Position numbers and translations under genes: made by a program
Source of the DNA: Ignavibacteriaceae bacterium
Lineage (GTDB): Bacteria; Bacteroidota; Ignavibacteria; Ignavibacteriales; Ignavibacteriaceae
Length of the DNA: 64,000 bases
Assembly (NCBI GenBank): GCA_013360295.1
Contig: JABWCL010000010.1
Coordinates: 1-64,000 of the forward strand
Reading direction: 5' to 3'
Notes under the pieces: model-generated
The model's input: only the letters and a program-made list of their open reading frames with translations
Database searches by the model: none
Told to the model about the DNA's origin: nothing
Part shown: piece after piece, positions 1 to 9,482 of the stretch
Layout: each line of letters starts with the position of its first letter
Position numbering within the stretch: the first letter of the stretch is position 1

Positions 1-169
1 TCATAAGTAATTATCTGCTCGGGAATGTGCATAAAAACAAAAGATAAATATTGTGATATAATTAACTCGGCGCTGGTTGGCGAGCGGTGTTTACATCTGC
101 CGATGGTGTGCTGGTCAGGAAGATGATACCGGTGAGATGAATTCGATTTATTACACAAGTTAAAATAAA

Positions 170-202
170 AAGCCCCCGGCGGCTATTCTGCAGCGGGGGC
201 TT
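170..202 (-). terminator. Intrinsic terminator after ccmF
   Basis: On the minus strand AAGCCCCCG pairs with CGGGGGCTT across a short loop and is followed by TTTTATTTT. It lies about 20 bases past the ccmF stop and closes the long minus-strand unit. Nothing recognisable is seen in positions 1-169. Confidence 0.85.
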
Positions 203-222
203 GATTAGAAATCAGCTTTGGC

Positions 223-2613
223 TTATGCCCAGGACTCTCTGAGCCTGCGGTACATTGCCACGAAAAATCCGATAGTCACGACAAGTACTCCTATCCAAAC
301 AAGGCTTACAAAGGGCTTTACGCTCGCGGTTACCGAAAGAGTCTCTCTCGGTACCATCGTTGATCTGTCGGCTGTAATAGGTCCTACAACCAGGTCGGCA
401 TTTTTACTTGCCGGGTCAATTTTTGTCAATTCAATCCTCAAATTTAATTCCTGCACCTCCGCAGACTGGAAGTGAACACTTCCGTCGTGGCTGTGCATTA
501 TAACATCTTTTTCAAATTTTTTACCGTCCTTTTCAATTGAGAGTTTTGCTCCCATTTCAAAGTCGCCGCCCTGCATCATACTTGCCATATCGGGCTTGAT
601 AAACTCTTTATATTTTATCACCGTCCCAAGCACACGGGTTTCCTCGTTTACCGTAAGGGTCAGCTGATTTCCTTCCGGTTTTGTTTCGGTGCCGTCATCA
701 TACCCAAGGGGAGTTACATAGAAGTCCTTCATAAAACCTTCAAGGACGTAAGGTTCTCTCATCATACCGTTATTGAAGTCGCTGATATACATGACAGGTT
801 CAGCCTGGAAACTGTCGCCGCCTTTTTTCACGTCAATAATGAAAGCATACTTGTTATCAGGGATCGGCTTATATCCTGTAAACTGTAGATCATACCCAAA
901 AAGTTTCACTGACTCCCCTTTCGCCAAATCAATATCTTTCTCCACGCTGTAAGCGGATGAGGCAATAACTCCCAGGATAAAGACGGCAAAACCCATATGA
1001 GTGATATAAGCGCCAAGCATTCTGCGGTTGCCCTTCATTATCCGGAAGGCGATCTCGGCGTTAACAAAGAAAGTAAACAGGGCTGAAAACGCAAGCAGAA
1101 TCATCATAAGGTCATACACACCGCCAACGAAAACCACCAGCGCGGTGGATACAATAGTGGCAATTATCGAAAACTGCGACTTCTTAAGAATTTCTTCCCC
1201 TTTGGTCTGCTTCCACTTAAGTAACAGGCTAAGGCCATTCAAAATTCCCACGATGATCGCGAGCGGTACGTGCATTTCGTTATAGAAATTAGTCTGTACC
1301 GACTGATTGAAAATCGGGGCGGAGGTGCCGACGAGCACTATAAGAGCTGAAGCGCCGATAGTAACCGCGGCAGTAAACAATGCTAGTTCACGGGAAAGAA
1401 TATCCTCATCTGCCTCGCGTGGTTCTTCGAGTGACTTCCAGCGAAATGCAATAAGACCGGCGCCGAGTAAAGTAAATGTTCCGATGAAAATTACCAGAAA
1501 GAGATAAACGACCATACCGGGATCAACAAAAGAGTGAACCGAAGCATCACCGAGAATGCCGCTCCTTGTAAGGAACGTACTGTATATAACAAGTACATAC
1601 ACCATCACTGACATAATAAGGTTAAATCTTCCAAAACGCCCGATGCTTTTTCCGGCCCGCTGTTCCTTTATCTGTACAAGCATTGTATGAATAACTGCTA
1701 CGCTGACCAGCCACGGAACCAGGCTTGAATTTTCAACCGGATCCCAGGCCCAGTATCCGCCCCAGCCGAGGATTCCGTAAGCCCAGTATCCGCCGAGCAT
1801 TATTCCCAGCCCGAGTATGCCCGCTCCGGCAAGTGTCCAGGGGAATGCCTGCTTTACCCAGTGGCGGTAATCATTTTTCATAAGCGCAGCGATCGCGAAA
1901 GCAAAGGGTACGGTTGCCATAGCAAATCCGACAAAAAGTATAGGGGGATGGATCTGCATCCAGAAATTCTGAAGCAGGGGGTTAAGCCCTTTACCCTGAA
2001 TGATCAGCTGATTCATCGAAACACCTGCTGCCTGGAGAGCGGAGTTGAGTTCCGCGCTAACCTTTACAAAGTTCTGGCCTGATGCCGGATCGCTGAAAAT
2101 AAAGTTCTGCAGCGCCGGCAGTGATAAAAGCGCCTGGTTAATATTCTTGAAATCAATAAATGATGGTTCAGTCCATACATAAGCAAAAGGATTTTTCAGC
2201 AGAGGAGTAACCATCGCCAGAAGGAACGTGGTAGCAAGTGCAAAGACGCTCATCACCCTTGGCTCGAGGTCGTCCCGCTTCTGCGAATATGACTGAAGGA
2301 ACACGCCGACCATCGAGGTAAGCAGAAGCCACAGCATAAAACTTCCTTCCTGCCCCGCCCAGAATGTAGAAATTTTGAAGCCGAGCGGAAGATTGCTGCT
2401 GGAATAGCTGTAAACGTAATTGTACTGATACTGGTGAGACAGTATCAGGTATAAAAGATATGCTGAGGAAATAATAACAAGCATCGCCATAGCGTGGTAA
2501 GAAAGCCTCGCGTATGAAAGTGTATTTTTTGCCCCACGGTAGGTGAGGAAATACATCACCATTGAAAAGAGGCTGAGCGCGAATGCCAAAGTTAACAGAA
2601 TACTTCCTGCCAT
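223..2613 (-). CDS. ccmF: Cytochrome c haem lyase subunit CcmF
   Basis: A 796-residue polytopic inner-membrane protein of the CcmF/CcsA haem-handling family, which joins haem from CcmE to the CxxCH motifs of apocytochromes in the periplasm. About fifteen hydrophobic segments are visible. The tryptophan-rich WWD-type motif GGYWAWDPVENSSLVPW lies near residues 275-291, and a conserved WAGQEGSFMLW block near residues 85-95. A soluble periplasmic part of about 170 residues precedes the last membrane helix, as in the family, though the total is longer than E. coli CcmF (about 650). It is the last gene of the ccm run, 59 bases after ccmE, and is followed by a terminator. No CcmG, CcmH or CcmI is present nearby. 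Confidence 0.95.
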   Translation of the reverse strand: MAGSILLTLAFALSLFSMVMYFLTYRGAKNTLSYARLSYHAMAMLVIISSAYLLYLILSHQYQYNYVYSYSSSNLPLGFKISTFWAGQEGSFMLWLLLTSMVGVFLQSYSQKRDDLEPRVMSVFALATTFLLAMVTPLLKNPFAYVWTEPSFIDFKNINQALLSLPALQNFIFSDPASGQNFVKVSAELNSALQAAGVSMNQLIIQGKGLNPLLQNFWMQIHPPILFVGFAMATVPFAFAIAALMKNDYRHWVKQAFPWTLAGAGILGLGIMLGGYWAYGILGWGGYWAWDPVENSSLVPWLVSVAVIHTMLVQIKEQRAGKSIGRFGRFNLIMSVMVYVLVIYSTFLTRSGILGDASVHSFVDPGMVVYLFLVIFIGTFTLLGAGLIAFRWKSLEEPREADEDILSRELALFTAAVTIGASALIVLVGTSAPIFNQSVQTNFYNEMHVPLAIIVGILNGLSLLLKWKQTKGEEILKKSQFSIIATIVSTALVVFVGGVYDLMMILLAFSALFTFFVNAEIAFRIMKGNRRMLGAYITHMGFAVFILGVIASSAYSVEKDIDLAKGESVKLFGYDLQFTGYKPIPDNKYAFIIDVKKGGDSFQAEPVMYISDFNNGMMREPYVLEGFMKDFYVTPLGYDDGTETKPEGNQLTLTVNEETRVLGTVIKYKEFIKPDMASMMQGGDFEMGAKLSIEKDGKKFEKDVIMHSHDGSVHFQSAEVQELNLRIELTKIDPASKNADLVVGPITADRSTMVPRETLSVTASVKPFVSLVWIGVLVVTIGFFVAMYRRLRESWA

Positions 2614-2672
2614 TTGAACTCCTTATTAAGGGAAAATAGAATGTTTAATAAAAAGAAAACTTGTTAGTGTTA

Positions 2673-3059
2673 TTACGAATTTGCCTGTGTCTTCTGATCC
2701 TGGTACTTCGAAGGGCATTTGGTTAAAATGTCTTTCGCGTGAAAAGAACCATTTTCATATTTACCGGTTACGACTATACTTGTGGCAATTTCAAAATTAT
2801 TGGGCAATGAGCCGTTATAGATAACCTTCATCTGCTCGCCGCTCTCATCCGTCATATAGAATGTCAGCTGGCGTGATTCTTTGTCGAAATGATAATTCTT
2901 CTCTTTTACCCAGCTTCCGGTAGCTTTTACCATTTTATTTTTTTCCTTAACCTTATGAAAATCGCTTTCATACTGTATATTGCTCTGTGTGAAGAGGTAG
3001 ATCATAAGGCTTAAGAATACGGTTACAATAACTCCGCCGAAAATATATTTTTTATTCAT
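2673..3059 (-). CDS. ccmE: Haem chaperone CcmE, Cys-type variant
   Basis: A 128-residue protein with one N-terminal membrane anchor (residues 6-23) and an OB-fold periplasmic domain typical of CcmE, which binds haem covalently and passes it to CcmF. Usual CcmE proteins attach haem to the His of an HxxxY motif. Here the corresponding site reads CPSKY, with Cys115 and Tyr119, the CxxxY form known from Desulfovibrio and some archaea that lack CcmH. The ATG overlaps the ccmD stop (ATGA), indicating translational coupling. Identity as CcmE is supported by fold-like motifs (VVTGKYENGSFHAKDIL) and by position between ccmD and ccmF. Confidence 0.92.
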   Translation of the reverse strand: MNKKYIFGGVIVTVFLSLMIYLFTQSNIQYESDFHKVKEKNKMVKATGSWVKEKNYHFDKESRQLTFYMTDESGEQMKVIYNGSLPNNFEIATSIVVTGKYENGSFHAKDILTKCPSKYQDQKTQANS

Positions 3060-3199
3060 TTTTTAACTCCTTTTGTCTCTGTTTCTATTGATTTCAATCG
3101 TTTATCAAGTGTATAAAGATATCCGTAGATCCCTGCCCAGACTATGAGCACAATGACAAGGACTATATAAATAGCGTTATCCGCGAAAAATTGTTCCAA
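3056..3199 (-). CDS. ccmD: Haem exporter accessory protein CcmD
   Basis: A 47-residue ORF starting at TTG (3197-3199) that fills the gap between ccmC and ccmE. It has a short polar start (EQFFADN), one membrane helix (residues 9-30, with WAGIYGYLY) and a basic tail rich in Lys, Arg and Glu. This is the exact build of CcmD, the small membrane protein that helps release holo-CcmE from the CcmABC complex. A GAGG ribosome site overlaps the ccmC stop seven bases upstream, and its stop overlaps the ccmE start by four bases. The small size and TTG start make it easy to miss. Confidence 0.8.
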   Translation of the reverse strand: MEQFFADNAIYIVLVIVLIVWAGIYGYLYTLDKRLKSIETETKGVKK

Positions 3200-3207
3200 A
3201 TAATACC

Positions 3208-3906
3208 TCAGGAAATTTGCTTTTGTAATTTTTCTTTAACAATGTGGGAACGGTAGCCGACATTCCACATCCAGTAATATAATATAGTAAAGGCTATCAA
3301 AGAAAGGTAAAAGACGACCTGCATATTTGAGTTCATCTTAAAATCCACAATCGGGCCGGCATTTGTGTCATCGGCAGAACCGGGGTGCAGCCCCTTCATT
3401 ATACGGGGCATAATGAAGATGAAAAATGGGACGGTCACAAACGCGATTATCGAATAAACGGAGGATAGTGTCGCCCGCTTCTCTTCACCGTCAACTGCTG
3501 AACGGAGGGCAAAAAGCGCTCCGTAGATGAGCAATAAAGCGAAGATACTCGTCTGCCTCGGGTCCCAGCTCCAGAAAGAGCCCCACGCGAACTTAGCCCA
3601 GACCGCGCCGGTAACCGTAGCGAGGATGCAAAAGATCATTCCGAGCTGTGCCGCGGTGTATGCCTTTGAATCATCATCAAGGTCCTTTTTTCTCAGATAC
3701 CTTACCGAATAAAGCGTTGACATCAGGAACGCGATAACGGTTATCCACGATGTTGGTACGTGAAAGAAGATGATCTTTGCATTTTCCTCAAGTCCGGGGA
3801 TAAGGGGAAAATGATACCACTTTGAGGGTTCTTCTACAATCGGGAAGGTTATTCCCGCAATGCAGACCAGGGTCATCAGTACAAATAGAAATATTTTCCA
3901 GGCCAT
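3208..3906 (-). CDS. ccmC: Haem exporter protein CcmC
   Basis: A 232-residue protein with six membrane helices and the haem-binding WWD motif WGSFWSWDPRQTS near residues 108-120, plus periplasmic histidines (for example PTSW preceded by FFHV). CcmC loads haem onto CcmE. Length matches the family (about 230-245). It sits 33 bases after ccmB and just before ccmD, the usual ccmABCDE order. The GAGG serving ccmD overlaps its stop codon. Confidence 0.95.
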   Translation of the reverse strand: MAWKIFLFVLMTLVCIAGITFPIVEEPSKWYHFPLIPGLEENAKIIFFHVPTSWITVIAFLMSTLYSVRYLRKKDLDDDSKAYTAAQLGMIFCILATVTGAVWAKFAWGSFWSWDPRQTSIFALLLIYGALFALRSAVDGEEKRATLSSVYSIIAFVTVPFFIFIMPRIMKGLHPGSADDTNAGPIVDFKMNSNMQVVFYLSLIAFTILYYWMWNVGYRSHIVKEKLQKQIS

Positions 3907-3939
3907 TAATTACTTATAAAATGTTAAACCTTAAAGATA

Positions 3940-4602
3940 TTAATCTTTCCAGATAAAATCGAATAATAAATACGCCGCCGAAATCATAATAACGTCATAG
4001 CAAAAAAGTACCGCAAGTTCCACGGAAGAATCTGAAACCGTATTACCGTCCATCGCCTGTTTTGTAAGTTCGATCAGAGTCAGAATGAGCGGCAGAAGTA
4101 TGGGAAAAGCGAGCACCGGATAAAGTGTTCCCTTCGAACCGGCTTTGGCAATTATCGCTGCAATGATAGTGGAAGAGGCGGCTACTCCGACATTACCCAC
4201 AATAAAAGCAAAAACAAACAGGAGCAGGTTCTTGAACAGGAACATCTCGAAAAGAAGAGAAAAGAGCACCGCGATGATCAGGTTCATCGAGAAAACCAGC
4301 GCAACGTTGAATAAAAATTTTCCGGAATAGATACTCTCCGGTTTAGCGAGAAGCTGCAGGGTAAGCGCCGTACCCCGTTCCTCTTCCGAAACAAAGGCGC
4401 GTGAGAGCCCGGACATTGACGTAAAGAAAACCACCACCCAGAATAACCCGCCGGTCAGATACTCGTTTATCTTTTCATTACCGATAGAAAAAAGTATTAC
4501 ACTCACCGTAACAACGATGAACATCCCCAGGGAGTTTATCGCGTAGCGGGTCCTGATCTCGGAGGAAAAGTCTTTTTTAAGTAATGCTAATGCTGATTTC
4601 AT
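3940..4602 (-). CDS. ccmB: Haem exporter ABC permease CcmB
   Basis: A 220-residue inner-membrane protein with six hydrophobic segments and the family motif region SGLSRAFVSEEERGTALTL (residues 63-81), which marks CcmB permeases. It partners CcmA in the ABC complex that uses ATP to release haem-loaded CcmE. The start overlaps the ccmA stop by four bases, so the two are translationally coupled. Confidence 0.93.
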   Translation of the reverse strand: MKSALALLKKDFSSEIRTRYAINSLGMFIVVTVSVILFSIGNEKINEYLTGGLFWVVVFFTSMSGLSRAFVSEEERGTALTLQLLAKPESIYSGKFLFNVALVFSMNLIIAVLFSLLFEMFLFKNLLLFVFAFIVGNVGVAASSTIIAAIIAKAGSKGTLYPVLAFPILLPLILTLIELTKQAMDGNTVSDSSVELAVLFCYDVIMISAAYLLFDFIWKD

Positions 4603-5255
4603 TTTGATTTATACAGATTCAGATCCAGGACTTCCGAACACAGGTCAATATCTTCCCGGTCGTTCGAAGCAAGGAATACAATTTTTTCTTTGCTAAGTTC
4701 TTTAATGACATTATAAACGGTTTCTTTACCCGCAATATCGAGATTTGAGGTTGGTTCATCAAAAATCAGCACATCGGGGTTATGATACAGCGCTCCGATA
4801 AATTTCAGCCGCTGCTTCATACCGGAGGAATATGTTTTGACCAGATCATTTTTCCGGTCTATGATTCCGAACTTTTCGAAAAGAAAATCGGAACGCCCTG
4901 CATCAAAGTTAATCTCCCTTATCGCCGAAAAAAAGGCAATATTTTCTTCAGCGGTGAACTCGTCATAAAGTACCAGGTATGGAGAGACAAACCCGATATG
5001 CCTGTACCATACATTACTTTCGATTTTGGAGGCGCCGGAATGATGAGTGATCGTCCCTGAATTAGGGCTGAGAATACCGCAAAAGATTTTCACGATTGTA
5101 GACTTACCTGAGCCGTTCGGGCCGGATATGCCATATATGCCGGGACGGTCATATACCCTGTCTATTCCCTTAAAAATCAGCCTCCTGCCAAAATTTTTTG
5201 TGAGGTTATTTATCTCAATTTTATACTCCCTTATCCGGGATGTTCCATCTGTCAT
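4599..5255 (-). CDS. ccmA: Haem exporter ATP-binding protein CcmA
   Basis: A 218-residue ABC ATPase. Walker A is GPNGSGKST (about residues 45-53), the signature is YSSGMKQRLK (about 141-150) and Walker B is DVLIFDEP (about 160-167). Length fits CcmA. It opens the ccm part of the unit, 12 bases after the stop of the preceding metalloprotease gene, so it is probably read through from the upstream envelope genes. The N-terminal 10-15 residues are a little longer than usual and a later start is possible. Confidence 0.9.
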   Translation of the reverse strand: MTDGTSRIREYKIEINNLTKNFGRRLIFKGIDRVYDRPGIYGISGPNGSGKSTIVKIFCGILSPNSGTITHHSGASKIESNVWYRHIGFVSPYLVLYDEFTAEENIAFFSAIREINFDAGRSDFLFEKFGIIDRKNDLVKTYSSGMKQRLKFIGALYHNPDVLIFDEPTSNLDIAGKETVYNVIKELSKEKIVFLASNDREDIDLCSEVLDLNLYKSK

Positions 5256-5267
5256 ACGCTGTGTGAA

Positions 5268-6926
5268 TTAATTTATTACAACAATTTTACCGTCACGGGT
5301 GCCTGACGAACCTTTAACGAAGTAAATGTAAACTCCGCTGCCAAGCTTATTCCCGTCTTTATCCAGGGGGATCCATCTTATCTTTTTGGAGCCGTCGAAA
5401 AAGAGGCGCTGTCTGCCGGAATAAACCACCCCGCCTGAAATATCAATGATCGTCAGATCGGCTTCAGTCTCAACATTTAACCCCGGAGCGGGAATGATAA
5501 GAGGTTTTGGAAAGTGCTTATTATAATTATAGGGCGAAGGGTAAGAGTACCCCAGTTCCATCACAGAACCGCCGGATGAAGGGACGTAATAACCGTTCAG
5601 AATATTCGCGAGATTCAGGGACATTGCGCCGCTTCCGGAGAGCCTCACATAATATTTACCCGCTACCGGAGTGGCTCCGGATACGGTATAGGTATATAAT
5701 CCGTAAATAAAATCGGTGAAAACATCAGGGCTGTCAATTGCTTTACCGATATTTGTATTTACTATAATACTGAAAAGCGTGTCATTCCCGCCCGACTGCC
5801 GGTTCACCATCGCGAGGTAAAATATCCCCGCTGGCTTTATTGTTAGATTCAGTGCGGCGCTTGAACCGTTAAGGGTGGATGCAGCCCTGGGTTTTATAAG
5901 CGGATACTGATCCCCCTCTTCAAAATAAGAACCGGGTATATGCCTGTGACCGGTAAAATAACACCAGGCGGCAAAGTCGGTAAAATCAACCCCAAATGAG
6001 CTTTCTTTTTCGGCAAGCGCAGCGTCCATCGCGTCAAGTCCGTGGTTGCCGCGGAAAAGCTCCCACATCCGTTTAATTATTCCATAGCCGTATTTGCCCT
6101 GGAGATACAGCACCCAGTGAGGCAGGTCATATCCGGTGTGGTACTGGAAAGGAACATCGGCGTGTTCAAAAAAATCATCCAGGTAATCATAATAATCGTT
6201 TACGTAATCAAAGACAAATTCTTCCATAGCGGTTGAGGTCATCTCGTAAAAGTAGCGTTCGATGTAACCAAAGTTGTTCGCTTTCAGGATGTAACGGCTT
6301 ATTTGGATCGCGTGATGAAGTTCGTGTGAAGCGGTTACCCTGGCGGCATTAATTCCGGTAGTGTAGAATCCTTCAAAATCATTATCTATCACAATAAACG
6401 AATAAAAGCGGTTTGAACCGGCTGTGATCTCCATTTCCGGTTCGGTATAACCGTAATAGGCGCCAATATCCATTATATAGACATCATACCTGTCATCCCC
6501 ACCGATGCCATTGTCGCCCAAGGGGGGCTGGAATCCCATTACATCAACCTGGTAACTGAGAGCCGAATCCAGCGCGCGCGCGAATTCATTAATATCGTAC
6601 TTAACCTGGTTCCCACCCTGGGTCTCAAAATGGATCCTGAAAAATCCGGAAGGTGAAACGATTGAAATGCCGAGCGATGGCCGCTGAAGGACTTTACTGA
6701 CGAGCGTTTTACCTTCAGGGCGCATCCTCTCATAATTCAGTTTTGCCTCTGCAACCAGCGCAAATCCGCATTTATGAGTCTCTGTTTTGCTTTCTGTATC
6801 TGTTTCCCTTAATGTCCGCTTAACTTCGGCCTCTATAAGATGCAGTTTTCCCGTGCTATCCTGCGCTGAAAAAAGCGGGATAACTAACGTTAACATTGCC
6901 ATTAAAACTGCTTTTATAAAACTCAT
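5268..6926 (-). CDS. Secreted MXAN_6640-like metalloprotease, T9SS-type tail
   Basis: A 552-residue protein with a signal peptide (residues 1-20). The zinc-binding helix ASHELHHAIQ lies near residues 200-209, downstream of a DDRYDVYIMDIG block that is characteristic of the MXAN_6640 family of putative metalloproteases. The C-terminal 75 residues form a beta-rich domain ending with GVYIYF and IVVIN that resembles a type IX secretion sorting domain, although the NPNPF motif is only loosely kept (GYSYPSPYNYN). It overlaps the preceding FG-GAP gene by four bases and is followed 12 bases later by ccmA. The substrate is unknown; the protease call rests on the HExxH motif and family resemblance. Confidence 0.65.
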   Translation of the reverse strand: MSFIKAVLMAMLTLVIPLFSAQDSTGKLHLIEAEVKRTLRETDTESKTETHKCGFALVAEAKLNYERMRPEGKTLVSKVLQRPSLGISIVSPSGFFRIHFETQGGNQVKYDINEFARALDSALSYQVDVMGFQPPLGDNGIGGDDRYDVYIMDIGAYYGYTEPEMEITAGSNRFYSFIVIDNDFEGFYTTGINAARVTASHELHHAIQISRYILKANNFGYIERYFYEMTSTAMEEFVFDYVNDYYDYLDDFFEHADVPFQYHTGYDLPHWVLYLQGKYGYGIIKRMWELFRGNHGLDAMDAALAEKESSFGVDFTDFAAWCYFTGHRHIPGSYFEEGDQYPLIKPRAASTLNGSSAALNLTIKPAGIFYLAMVNRQSGGNDTLFSIIVNTNIGKAIDSPDVFTDFIYGLYTYTVSGATPVAGKYYVRLSGSGAMSLNLANILNGYYVPSSGGSVMELGYSYPSPYNYNKHFPKPLIIPAPGLNVETEADLTIIDISGGVVYSGRQRLFFDGSKKIRWIPLDKDGNKLGSGVYIYFVKGSSGTRDGKIVVIN

Positions 6927-9067
6927 ATCCTGATAAGTGAAATATATCTTTCGTCTTTTACATTATAAAGTATAAAATTCTTATTGGGGTAGAGAGTGCC
7001 CGGGTAGAACCTGACAGCTCCCGGAATCTCGGCGATCTTGCTGAGTAATAACCTTCCACGGTTCAGTAAAAATCCCGTGCTATACACCCTGCCTCCGCGG
7101 CTATCGAAGAAAACCGGCCTCATCACCCCTTCCCTGCGCAAATCGAAATACGTGGTTTTCACCAGGTCTTCGTCCGATATCCCGTTCAGCAGGTCATCCC
7201 TGAAAATCCTGAACTTATTCTTCCTGAGTAAAACCACATTAACTTTTCCACCGCTCCTCAGAACGGAAAGATTCGCGGATTCATTCAGACCAAACCCGGA
7301 TACTTCGCGTGAGGAAAGGAATTTACCATCGCCGTCTTCAATCTTTCGCCATCTGCCGGGAGCTTTTTCGGGGAAAGTTCTCACTGAACCGCTGGCGTGG
7401 CTCAGCTCCTTACCCCTGCGATACCAGTAATAAAGACTGTCGTACGAGATGAAATCGAGTACTTCAAAAAGTGAATCGGACGCAGCGAGTGTAGTCCTGG
7501 TCAATGAGTTATTACTATACGCAAATGTTTCAACAAAAGTTTTACCCCGTGATACCGAGGAGACCGAGAAGTAATACCGGTCATTGACTTTTACCGGAAA
7601 GCCTGCCGACCGGATATTTCCCGCGGCATAACCGCTCATCCCGCGGGTCACGGTTTTACTCCCTTTCAGTGACAGAATAAAAAACTCAAAAATATTACTG
7701 TCGCTGTGATAGAGTAAAAAATTAATTCTTTCTTCGCTTTCAACCGAAAACCGGAAGCGGTTAAAACCGGTCTTTGGCGTTATCAGATGCATCCCGACCG
7801 GATACCCGGCCCGGTCCCTTAAAATGAGTTTAAGGTTATTACTGACTGTATCCGCAACGAGGAAATCGTTTATTCCGTCCCGGTTGAGATCAGAAAACGA
7901 GATATCGTGCGCCTCACCGCCAAAAGTGATCTTATCACCCTCATTGAAGAGAAGCATTTTTGTGACGGTGTATATATATCCCGACGCTGAAAGGGTGCTG
8001 ATTCCCGTTATGAATTTACTGTAGAATGGAGAGATATCCACTAATCCCATAGCGGATATATATTCAATCTCCGGATGTGATTGTCCGGTGTTATCCGAGA
8101 AAATAACATTAACGACTGATGCTTCTGTATTAAGATAGGCAATATCAATCGCTCCGTCACGGTTATAATCTCCGACAACAAATTTATCGACCTTATGCCG
8201 GGTGTTTATTACTCCCTTTGTATTATATGAGGCAACACTGTCACCGTAAATTATTCTGATACTGTTTCCTGAAGAGTATAAAATATCCTGAAAACCATCG
8301 AGGTTCAGGTCAAACACTGTCAGGTTTGAAACGGGCGAAACCACATCAACTCCCCGCACCGGTTTTAATCCACCCCTGTAATCATTGTAAAATATCTGGA
8401 TCATATTATCCCAAAGGCTGTAGGCAGCAAGGTCGGGGAAGCCATCCAGATCAATATCAAAAACGACATTATAAGTGAAAGGTTTCCGGCTTTCCACTAC
8501 TCTTGGATTCTTTTCATTCTCAGGATTAATTATCTGGATTCCGGGAACGGAAGGCCCGGAAATAATAAGTTCAGGTTTTGTGTCGTTATCAAGGTCTGCC
8601 GATGAAATAGATTCCGGATACCCGTCAAATGAAATCGTTCGGACAGCCGTAAAAAATCCGCTAGAACTGAACCGCCCGACCATAATTTTTCTTTGCGGAC
8701 GTGAAACAAAAGCGTAGGATTTAATTCTTCCGAAATTATCCCGGACAGGGACAATCGCTGAAACGGGGATGTTTAACTTCTGTTCCCTTTCCCTCCTGAA
8801 CTCACCATCCCGAAGTCCGGCGTATACCGAAATGGATTTTTTCCCGGGATGATATATGATCTTGTCCGAGTAAGCATCTCCGTTATAGTTTAAAGTCTGC
8901 AGAATACTCCCCCCTTTATCCGACTGAATACTGTTATACTTACAAAAGCCATTGAGCGGAATCTGCGGATGAGCCGGATATGAAAAAAAGAGCAGGGAAA
9001 AAAGAAGAGAATTACAAAGGTTTCTTGCCAAGAAGCCTGTTTTCCCTCCTCTGAAGGGCTTCTTCAT
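6923..9067 (-). CDS. FG-GAP/VCBS repeat surface protein
   Basis: An exported protein of 714 residues. At least four acidic repeats of the FG-GAP/VCBS kind can be read, such as DIDLDGFPDLA, DLNLDGFQDIL, DYNRDGAIDIA and DLNRDGINDFL, which probably form a calcium-binding beta-propeller. The open frame extends further upstream inside the thioesterase gene, but the signal-peptide-like stretch (SLLFSLLFFSYPAHPQ) favours the ATG at 9067. A TTG at 9031 preceded by AGAGGAGGG is an alternative. No sorting domain is evident at the C terminus. It overlaps its downstream neighbour by four bases, and the pair may work together at the cell surface; the function is unknown. Confidence 0.65.
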   Translation of the reverse strand: MKKPFRGGKTGFLARNLCNSLLFSLLFFSYPAHPQIPLNGFCKYNSIQSDKGGSILQTLNYNGDAYSDKIIYHPGKKSISVYAGLRDGEFRREREQKLNIPVSAIVPVRDNFGRIKSYAFVSRPQRKIMVGRFSSSGFFTAVRTISFDGYPESISSADLDNDTKPELIISGPSVPGIQIINPENEKNPRVVESRKPFTYNVVFDIDLDGFPDLAAYSLWDNMIQIFYNDYRGGLKPVRGVDVVSPVSNLTVFDLNLDGFQDILYSSGNSIRIIYGDSVASYNTKGVINTRHKVDKFVVGDYNRDGAIDIAYLNTEASVVNVIFSDNTGQSHPEIEYISAMGLVDISPFYSKFITGISTLSASGYIYTVTKMLLFNEGDKITFGGEAHDISFSDLNRDGINDFLVADTVSNNLKLILRDRAGYPVGMHLITPKTGFNRFRFSVESEERINFLLYHSDSNIFEFFILSLKGSKTVTRGMSGYAAGNIRSAGFPVKVNDRYYFSVSSVSRGKTFVETFAYSNNSLTRTTLAASDSLFEVLDFISYDSLYYWYRRGKELSHASGSVRTFPEKAPGRWRKIEDGDGKFLSSREVSGFGLNESANLSVLRSGGKVNVVLLRKNKFRIFRDDLLNGISDEDLVKTTYFDLRREGVMRPVFFDSRGGRVYSTGFLLNRGRLLLSKIAEIPGAVRFYPGTLYPNKNFILYNVKDERYISLIRI

Positions 9068-9482
9068 ATCTCCTGATTTCATCATCAGTTTCCGGCTGTA
9101 CCGGGGGAATTTTAATGGGCTTCCCCTCCTCATCCACTGCCACAAAAGTGAGGTACGCAGTATTTGTATGAATTCTTTTTCCGAGCCTGAATGACTCAGC
9201 ATAAACTTTAACACCGACTTCCAATGATGTATTAAAAACACGATTTACTGATGCCGATAAAGTTACGGCATTTCCGAGTTTTATGGGATGATGGAAATCA
9301 ATTCTGTCAACTGATGCGGTGACGCACACACGGTTTGAGTGGCGGGCGGCGGCAAGGGCTGCGCATATATCTATCCAGTGCATTAACTGCCCCCCCAGAA
9401 GGTTGCCCAGCTGGTTGGTGTGGTTCGGCAAGACAAGTTCCGTCATCACTGTAACGGAATCAGCCACCTTTTTAATATCCAT
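9012..9482 (-). CDS. Acyl-CoA thioesterase (hotdog fold)
   Basis: A 156-residue cytosolic hotdog-fold protein of the YciA/ACOT type, which hydrolyses acyl-CoA thioesters. The characteristic opening PNHTNQLGNLLGGQLMHWID (residues 19-38) includes the Asn and Asp of the active site, followed by the central helix AALAAARHS and the strand SVDRIDFHHPIKLGN. Its ATG overlaps the bamD stop by one base (TAATG). It is a housekeeping gene inside an envelope operon. Its 3' end overlaps the start of the FG-GAP gene by 56 bases if that gene begins at 9067. Confidence 0.9.
   Translation of the reverse strand: MDIKKVADSVTVMTELVLPNHTNQLGNLLGGQLMHWIDICAALAAARHSNRVCVTASVDRIDFHHPIKLGNAVTLSASVNRVFNTSLEVGVKVYAESFRLGKRIHTNTAYLTFVAVDEEGKPIKIPPVQPETDDEIRRYEEALQRRENRLLGKKPL

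Noticed and set aside
9068-9241. Upstream extension of the FG-GAP frame inside the thioesterase gene
   Set aside because: It would bury the signal peptide and lies wholly in a confident gene in another frame.
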